NCBI GenBank assembly: GCA_002179805.1
Contig: NAVB01001213.1
Span: forward strand, 1 to 11,912
Direction of reading: 5' to 3'
DNA from: Acanthamoeba lenticulata
Taxonomy: Eukaryota; Discosea; Longamoebia; Acanthamoebidae
DNA: 11,912 bases
Under the pieces are notes generated by a model that saw nothing but the letters and a program-made list of their open reading frames with translations, made no database searches and was not told the DNA's origin. Each line of letters opens with the position of its first letter. Position 1 is the stretch's first letter. Below are positions 6,711 to 11,912 of this stretch, piece by piece. Both the position numbers and the translations under genes were made by a program.

Positions 6711-9046
6711 TCACTTGCGGGTGGCCTCGTAGTGCATCTTGTCGATGCACACAGCCAGAGCGAGGTAGAGGATCACGTCCTCACCTGGCGATATGTGAAT
6801 GTCGTAGTCACCTGTGCGTGGTGAGGCGGAGAGACACAGGTCAATGGGCAAACACCAAGTCAGGGTAAGGGGTCCTGGAGTTATAGCAGCACCGTTGGTC
6901 ATAAAGGCAAAGTTGCGGCCAACACGAGCTGTCTCGCGTCCGCGCACTGAGAAGCTGGTGTTCCAATCGCTCCAAGAACCATCACACTTGATCACTGTGC
7001 GTGTTTTGGGTGAGAACTGGGTACAAACACACAAACACGTTCAGCCTGACCGCACTTAGGTGGAAGAGCTCGTACAAGACTTGCGGTAGGAGCGGCCCCG
7101 TGTTGTTGCAGGAGTGGCCAATGTTATCACGTACTCTATGTCAAAGATACCAAAGAGGCTAGTCTGCATGGACAAACAGGCCACCAGTGAGCATCAAGTG
7201 GCAAAGCTGGGAAAAAGAAACAGCCAAGCATGCGTACACGCTTGATGGAGCACATCTTGAACATGTGGTGCCTCTGGCCGCGCTCATCGGCCATAATGCT
7301 GTAGATCTTGAATTTGAGCGCCATGAACTTCCAACACTCTTGCAGCAGGATCAACGGCTCGCCCTGTTGGGTGGCCACACGACGAAGAGCGCTTTGTCAG
7401 TCAAACATGCGTGTTGGGTTCATGAGCCAGGCGGTGCACCTGCATGTTGAGGATTGTGTATTGGCAGTCATGGAAGTGCATGAGTGATTGGTAGATGGTA
7501 CTGATCTGGAACCATGGCTGGCCATTGGGTCCTGTGTGGGTGGAAGTGAATGTGTGTGTGTGTGTGTCATTGTGGGACATGAGTGATTTGGTTGTGTACG
7601 TTCACCCCCATTTGGTGTCTTTTCCCTTTGGCTCTGGGCTTACGAACCCTTGATCGTGGCATCACCGAAGCCCCAGAACTTTTCTCGAAGATTGAAGACC
7701 ATGCGTTCGTTGTAGGTGAGGGCGCCGTGGAACCACGCTTGATGGGGGTTGTTCCGGTGGAATGTCTGCGCATTATTGTAGGCCTCCCGCATCCTGCGCT
7801 GTTGCTCGGCTTCGGCTTGTCGCTTCCGCTCCTGCTCCGCCCGCTGCCATTCCATCCTCTGCGCACATGAGACCACCGACGTACACGCCCACGTGCATGA
7901 ACACGCAATGGTCAGCACACAAACCCAGAGTACCGTTGAGGGGGACAGTGGGAGTGGAACAAGCGCGCGACTTACCGCGTCCAGGATGTGGTGGCCGACC
8001 GCGCGCATGGCCTCGGCCGCATCGCTGGCCAGCTCCATGAGCATGTGAAACTTGGGGAGGACCAACACCTTTGGCTCCTTCAGCAGCGTGTTGAAGTATC
8101 TGGAAAACACGCCACATGGTCAGTTCAAGCCCATGATGGGCGTGGACACAAGAGCTTTTTTGGTCGTTGAGAGAAAAAAGTGTGCGCGTGTGTACCGCAC
8201 GAGCTCCTTCCTTCGTCGAACCATGTGCTCTGGCTTGGTGTGATCAGTGAACCACGGCGCTGGAGGAAAATCAGGCAGAGTGCACTCGATCAAGTCGGCA
8301 CTGCTGACCAGCTGCAAATCATACAATTGGAGGTTGTGTGATGAGCAAACTTCACATGATTGCAGCATCAGCGGCTCAAGCGTACCTGCTCGTGGATCTT
8401 GTACAGTTCGCTGTAGCGCTTGAAGGTGATGTGTCGCACGTCGCCCACCTGGAAGTGGATTTCAAACACCTGACACAGGGATGATATAGTGGTGTTATAT
8501 TGGTGTGAGCTGCACTCACGGTCGCGTGATCACACACTTTGACAAAGGTGGTGCCGTACGACAAAGGGCTTCTTCGCATCACTCACTAGTTTAGCGTTGG
8601 GGATCTGAACATGCACGGCCAACAGCGTCGCTCCTTGCTGCCCCAATATGCAAGATAAGTTCGATAAATAAGATAGTTTACATTACCCCCAGTTCGGGGG
8701 CGTAGATGAGGGGGTCGGTGGTCGGTGTGTAGCGTACCCACGACGCGGCGACGGCTGAAATCACATGATGGCGACAAGGACGCGACGAGTGAGGCCAATT
8801 CCCAGCGTGCGAGACGGGGTAGGCCGCACTTGTGGGGGCGGACAAGCCCGACGACAGCTGACTGGGCTGGGACAAGGGCGGCATTTGCTGGTACACTGCG
8901 GGCTGGTAGATGGTGGCGCCCTGCTGCTGCTGCTGCATGGGTGCAGACAAGCCACCACAGACCTTGGGCGGGTTGTACGCATAAGCCGGTGCCGACATGT
9001 TTGAGTAGAACAGGCCCGCTGGTGGGTTGTGTTGAGGAGCATCCAT
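6711..9046 (-). CDS. PX domain plus LURP-one/tubby-like domain protein, copy B (484 aa)
   Basis: Paralogue of the 3538-5865 gene with the same 11-exon structure: 9046-8687, 8637-8587, 8469-8386, 8311-8196, 8099-7976, 7858-7648, 7531-7440, 7363-7238, 7163-7076, 6994-6893, 6811-6711. Splice ends and phases all match copy A. PX domain at about residues 125-230 (KRYSELYKIHEQ, LPDFPPAPW, VRRRKELVRYF); charged helix at about 246-275 with EQERKRQAEAEQQRRMREA; LOR domain at about 288-484 ending in the same hydrophobic helix. Compared with copy A it is 14 residues shorter in exon 1, one shorter in exon 2, seven shorter in exon 6 and one longer in exon 9. Substitutions cluster in the N-terminus, while the PX loop and the LOR C-terminal helix are nearly unchanged. 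No in-frame stop or frameshift was seen, so it should be functional. The exon 1 donor is GTAATG, weaker than the GTAAGT of copy A. Confidence 0.87.
7551..7567. repeat. TG dinucleotide tract in intron 6 of PX-LOR copy B
   Basis: A (TG)n run on the + strand, CA on the coding strand, just upstream of the exon 7 acceptor. The matching intron of copy A has a shorter run at about 4381-4392. Confidence 0.8.
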
Positions 9047-9427
9047 ACTACTGTACGGTACTGGTGCTGGCGAGTGCGGTGTGGGCAGGGGACGTCACAA
9101 GACGCCCATACGACCACAACAATTAAAGCTTAAGGATGCTAGAAGAAGCAACTTCGGCTTCTAGCGTGGCACAGTTCCACGAATACCAAGCAAATTTGCA
9201 GTTGGTGGCTTCTGGCGTGCGTACCCTTGCCACCACGCCACGCTTCCTCTTGCAAGTAACTCCAGCCAGCAGCCCAAGGAGCGCACCCGTCCCGCTTACT
9301 GGGTGGGCTCACCATTTGCCAAGCTTTCTTCATTTCTAAAAAACGTTTTGTCGGTCGCTGTCCCCATCATCATGGCCCTGTACAGTGAAACAACAAAGGA
9401 CACCTTCTTTTGTCATATCGACTACGG
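9047..9427. other. Intergenic region: upstream flank of PX-LOR copy B and decayed boundary sequence
   Basis: This stretch holds no convincing gene. Positions 9047-9260 match 5866-6095 of unit 1; positions 9262-9345 match 6510-6610. The Nop58 fragment that lies between those parts in unit 1 is missing. A 67-residue open frame (9136-9339, + strand) shares the peptide start VAS-VRTL with the start of the 6032-6481 frame but then runs into untranslated-looking sequence, so I do not call it a gene. Positions 9372-9405 are a third copy of the boundary motif in which the AATAAA has become GTGAAACAAC. No clear poly(A) signal for the Spt16-like gene was found here. Confidence 0.6.
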
Positions 9428-11912
9428 CTACTGCACGTCCTGGAGAAGCAGAGGCTCATTCGGCGTCCAACCGGCTGACGCGGCGGCCACGCACGTTGGC
9501 GGGTTGTTGTTGTCGCTCTCCGAGTCAAGGCTGAAGCTGCCATCATTGCCTCCGCTAGAGCTGAAGCTGCAGCTGCAGTTGCTCGCGCTCTCGTCTCCTT
9601 CCTGCTCTTCGATCGACATCGTCGACACCGCGACGTCCGCCTCGGCCTTCATTTGCTGTGGCGTCTGCTGCTGCGCGACGATCGACGCAGCCTCGCTCTG
9701 TCGGCCGTCCAACGGCCGCAGGGGCGAAGGTACCGCGACCACGGCGGCCGGCACACTCGTGCGGTGGCGTCGTCGGGAAGGAGGCGGATCGATCCGGATG
9801 CGCTTGTCCTGTGGGCCGGGCGCGGGCTCGCCGCTGCGCCGCCGGCTGTTGCGCGTGTTGTAGCCCGTGAAGCGCTGCTGTCGCACGCGCTCGTTGAGCG
9901 TCGCGGCCGCCAGGGCCGCCGGCGATCGCGTCTTGCCCTTGGACGGCGACTCGGGCTTGAACTCGTTGTCGTCTTCGTCGTTTTCGTCGTCTTTGATCTC
10001 GACCACGACTGGCGTCCGTTGGCGGTCGCTCTCCTTCTTGGCGCGCTTCGCACTGGCCGGCCCGCTGCCGCCGTCGGGCCGGGCTGCTCGCCGCTTGGGT
10101 GCCGCGCGCCGTGGGCCACGCACGATGTGTTCGAGGCCGAAATCGGGATCAGGAGGCGCCGTGAGCAGCAGCGCGGTCAGCCCCGCGCCTTGCTCAGCAG
10201 GCCCACGCTGTTGCCTTGGCTGCTGCTTTTGATGCTTTTTCTTGGGCTGTTGAGGCCGCGGTCGCCTGCGCGGGACCTGATCGGCGTCGTCGGCGTCGTC
10301 GATCTCGCTGTAGGACGCGTTGAGCAGGCTGGCCTCTGGCATGAACTCGCCGCCGTCGTCGCTCTCCTCTTCTTCTCCTCCTTCCCCATCCCCGCTCTCG
10401 TCCATGCGACGCGCGCCCGACCGCCCGCCGACGGTGTAATCGCCATCGTCTTCCTCTTCGTCGTCGTCCTCGTCGTCCTCGTCGTCATCGCCATCCTCCT
10501 CATTTTCCTCATCATCATCATCATCTTTGTCGTCGCGCCGGTGACGGTGCATCGTCGGCTGCAGATACTGCGGCCACCCGCCGGTTCGCTCGAACTCGTC
10601 GGGACTGTCGCGCACTGCGATGTCGACAAATACGGCGAGATGGGCGAGCGACATCGTTAGGCAAAGGGACGACGAGAGGGAGAGGGGCGGGGAGGGAAGG
10701 AAAGAAAAGAAAAGAAAAGGAGCGCACCAAAGTTGAGGAGCGGCGGCCAGATGACGTTGGCCAGGCCGCGCAGATGGGGCACGCCCTCGTCCGTCAGGCG
10801 GCGCTCCAGCGGACCGGCATATTCCATCGGGATCGAATGGATCTGTGCCAAGTAGCGCCCCAGGTTCTGCTTCCCGATCCCGTTCTCCTCTTCATCTTCC
10901 TCATTTTCGCTTTCATCATCAGACTCGCTTCGAGCTCGTTTCCTGGTCCGCCTCTTCGTCTTCTCCGTTTCCTTTGTCTTTTTCTTCGCCTCGCGGCCCT
11001 TCGTGGGTTCGGGGACGTCACCACCAAGGCTGCGCAAGCTCCGCTTGACGAGACTCAGATCAAAGTTGCGTAGCGCCGGTTCTGTTGATGATGTTGATGA
11101 TGTTCGCCCACCAAAACGGGTCAGTGGCTTTCTCGAGTAGAAAGAGAAGAGAAGAGAAGAAGAGAAGTTGGGCGCGTACTGAAGAGAGCGCGCTCCAAAC
11201 ACGCCACTTCGATGTCCCGGTAGGGCACCACCACGAACGGCCTGCGCTTATGTCGTCAGCAAAAGGTGCCAAGACAAAAAAAACAAACAAAAAAACAAAC
11301 AAAAAAAAAAAAAACAAAGCCGAGGGCCGAACCGGCGGTCGAGCTGGACGACAGCAGTCGGGGTGAGGTGAACGCGGCACGCGCTGGCACCACCTCCGTG
11401 CACGACGCCATGAAGGAGCTCGTCCCTGTGGCGCCCGACTTTCTCTACTCGCATGCGGCCTGATCGCTTGCCGTCATCATCATCCTCGTCGTCGTCTTCA
11501 TCCTCGTCGTTGTCCTCCGTCGCCCGCGACGGTTCTTCTGATGCTGGCGGTGGCCTCACAGGAGCCAGGCGCTGGATGTCGGCCACAAGGCTGCGCAGAC
11601 GGCGATTGCGGGCCAGACGAGGCCCGCCGGCCGCAAAGTGCACAAAGTCGTGGTGCGGCATCGTGTCGATCTCCTTATCTTCCTCTTCACTTGAGCTGCT
11701 GTGCTTGCTCCGCTTGTTCTTTTTGTCTCGACGACTTGACTGGCCCTTCCGCTTTTTGCTCTTGTTCTTGGCCTTGTGCTGTGCTGGTTCCTCCTCGCGG
11801 GCCAACTCGAAGTGGAGGAAGCCACCACTTTCACCGCGGCTGCCCCGCTCGGCAGCTTGCCAGCCAGCCCAGACCACTCGCGCGTAGGCCACCTCTGCCA
11901 CAAGTGTCAAAA
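9428..11912 (-). CDS. Divergent Spt16-like FACT histone chaperone subunit, C-terminal half
   Basis: Spt16 pairs with Pob3/SSRP1 in FACT, which loosens and rebuilds nucleosomes during transcription and replication. Exons on the minus strand: window edge-11333, 11241-11180, 11081-10728, 10614-9428; introns of 91, 98 and 113 nt have GT-AG ends and matching phases. About 726 residues are visible. Spt16 middle-domain landmarks appear in order: CRVHLTPTAVVQL, PFVVVPYRDIEVACLERALF, NFDLSLVK, IHSIPMEYAGPLERRL, LANVIWPPLLN, then DSPDEFERTGGWPQYLQP. These correspond to the known run from the 'ERVQF..NFD' strand through the 'IPM' helix to 'DDPE.FFEQGGW'. A long acidic stretch follows (about 10549-10440), then about 300 residues of mixed basic, Ser- and Pro-rich tail with NLS-like KRRAARP and KRAKK. 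Three charged insertions interrupt the fold. The N-terminal peptidase-like domain is outside the window. A diverged paralogue is possible. Confidence 0.75.
10440..10549 (-). other. Acidic tract of the Spt16-like protein
   Basis: About 36 residues, nearly all Asp or Glu, directly after the GGW-containing end of the middle domain. This is where FACT Spt16 proteins carry the acidic C-terminal region that contacts H2A-H2B. Encoded by GAC/GAT/GAG runs that appear on the + strand as TCGTCC/TCATCA repeats. Confidence 0.8.
10700..10720. repeat. AAAAG pentanucleotide run in an Spt16-like intron
   Basis: Four to five GAAAA units on the + strand, read as TTTTC on the coding strand. They sit just after the donor of the 10727-10615 intron. 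Confidence 0.75.
11276..11317. repeat. A-rich tract (T-rich on the coding strand) in an Spt16-like intron
   Basis: About 40 nt of A with scattered C on the + strand. On the minus strand it is the polypyrimidine tract of the intron 11332-11242, ahead of the acceptor GCGCAG. Confidence 0.85.

Larger units (their letters stand above)
6579..9405. repeat. Tandem duplication unit 2 (second PX-LOR gene plus shortened upstream flank)
   Basis: Partner of 3390-6700. Exons are strongly conserved between the units, while introns differ more in length and sequence. The right end repeats the GCCAAGCTT...AAAAACGTT segment of 6583-6610 and the GGCCCTGTACAGTGA segment found at 3452-3466, then homology stops near 9405. 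Confidence 0.85.

Noticed and set aside
9136..9339. A 67-codon + strand frame as a small gene
   Set aside because: Only its middle part resembles the start of the unit 1 frame, and the rest aligns with untranslated sequence downstream of the Nop58 fragment. No independent support.
9653..10660. A 335-codon + strand open frame with Val/Leu/Ile-rich stretches resembling membrane segments
   Set aside because: It is the complement of the Spt16-like last exon; the hydrophobic run is simply the reverse of the Asp/Glu codons. The minus-strand frame has clear family landmarks.
11276..11317. A-rich tract as the tail of a retroposed element
   Set aside because: It lies inside an intron of the Spt16-like gene, where it serves as the polypyrimidine tract on the coding strand. 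I see no target-site duplication or element body beside it.

Overview
This window is nuclear DNA from a eukaryote, most likely a free-living amoeba of the Acanthamoeba type. That placement is inference. It rests on GC-rich exons, many short introns (about 40-120 nt) with GTRCGT/GTAAGT/GTGAGT donors and AG acceptors, tightly packed genes, AATAAA signals close to stop codons, and protein types common in Amoebozoa. There is no sign of operons, phage, IS elements, CRISPR, tRNA or rRNA.

Layout. (1) Positions 1-3377, + strand: the 3' part of a gene for a large single-pass surface protein. It has a Thr/Ser/Pro-rich mucin-like stalk, a beta-rich ectodomain, one canonical EGF module, a second ectodomain part, a transmembrane helix and a 190-residue cytoplasmic tail with an NPxY motif. 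(2) 3538-5865, - strand: an 11-exon gene for a 505-aa protein with a Pro/Gln-rich N-terminus, a PX (phosphoinositide-binding) domain, a short charged helix and a C-terminal LURP-one-related/tubby-like (scramblase superfamily) domain. (3) 6032-6481, + strand: an orphan fragment of the snoRNP core protein Nop58, starting and ending inside the Nop region. (4) 6711-9046, - strand: a second intact copy of the PX-LOR gene (484 aa, same 11-exon structure). (5) 9047-9427: a shortened relative of the region that holds the Nop58 fragment in (3), here without the Nop58 part. (6) 9428 to the right edge, - strand: the C-terminal half of a divergent Spt16-like FACT histone-chaperone subunit with long charged insertions and a long acidic/basic tail.

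The central event is a tandem duplication of about 3 kb (roughly 3390-6700 and 6579-9405) containing the PX-LOR gene and its upstream flank. Three related copies of the boundary sequence survive. Each PX-LOR gene is convergent with a + strand neighbour, and in the first two cases AATAAA signals of both strands lie so that the 3' ends should overlap. All exon length differences between the two PX-LOR copies are multiples of three, so both look like working genes.

The exon models below were worked out by hand from splice-site consensus, reading frame and, for the duplicated genes, comparison of the two copies. The 5' ends of the surface-protein gene and the Spt16-like gene lie outside the window.
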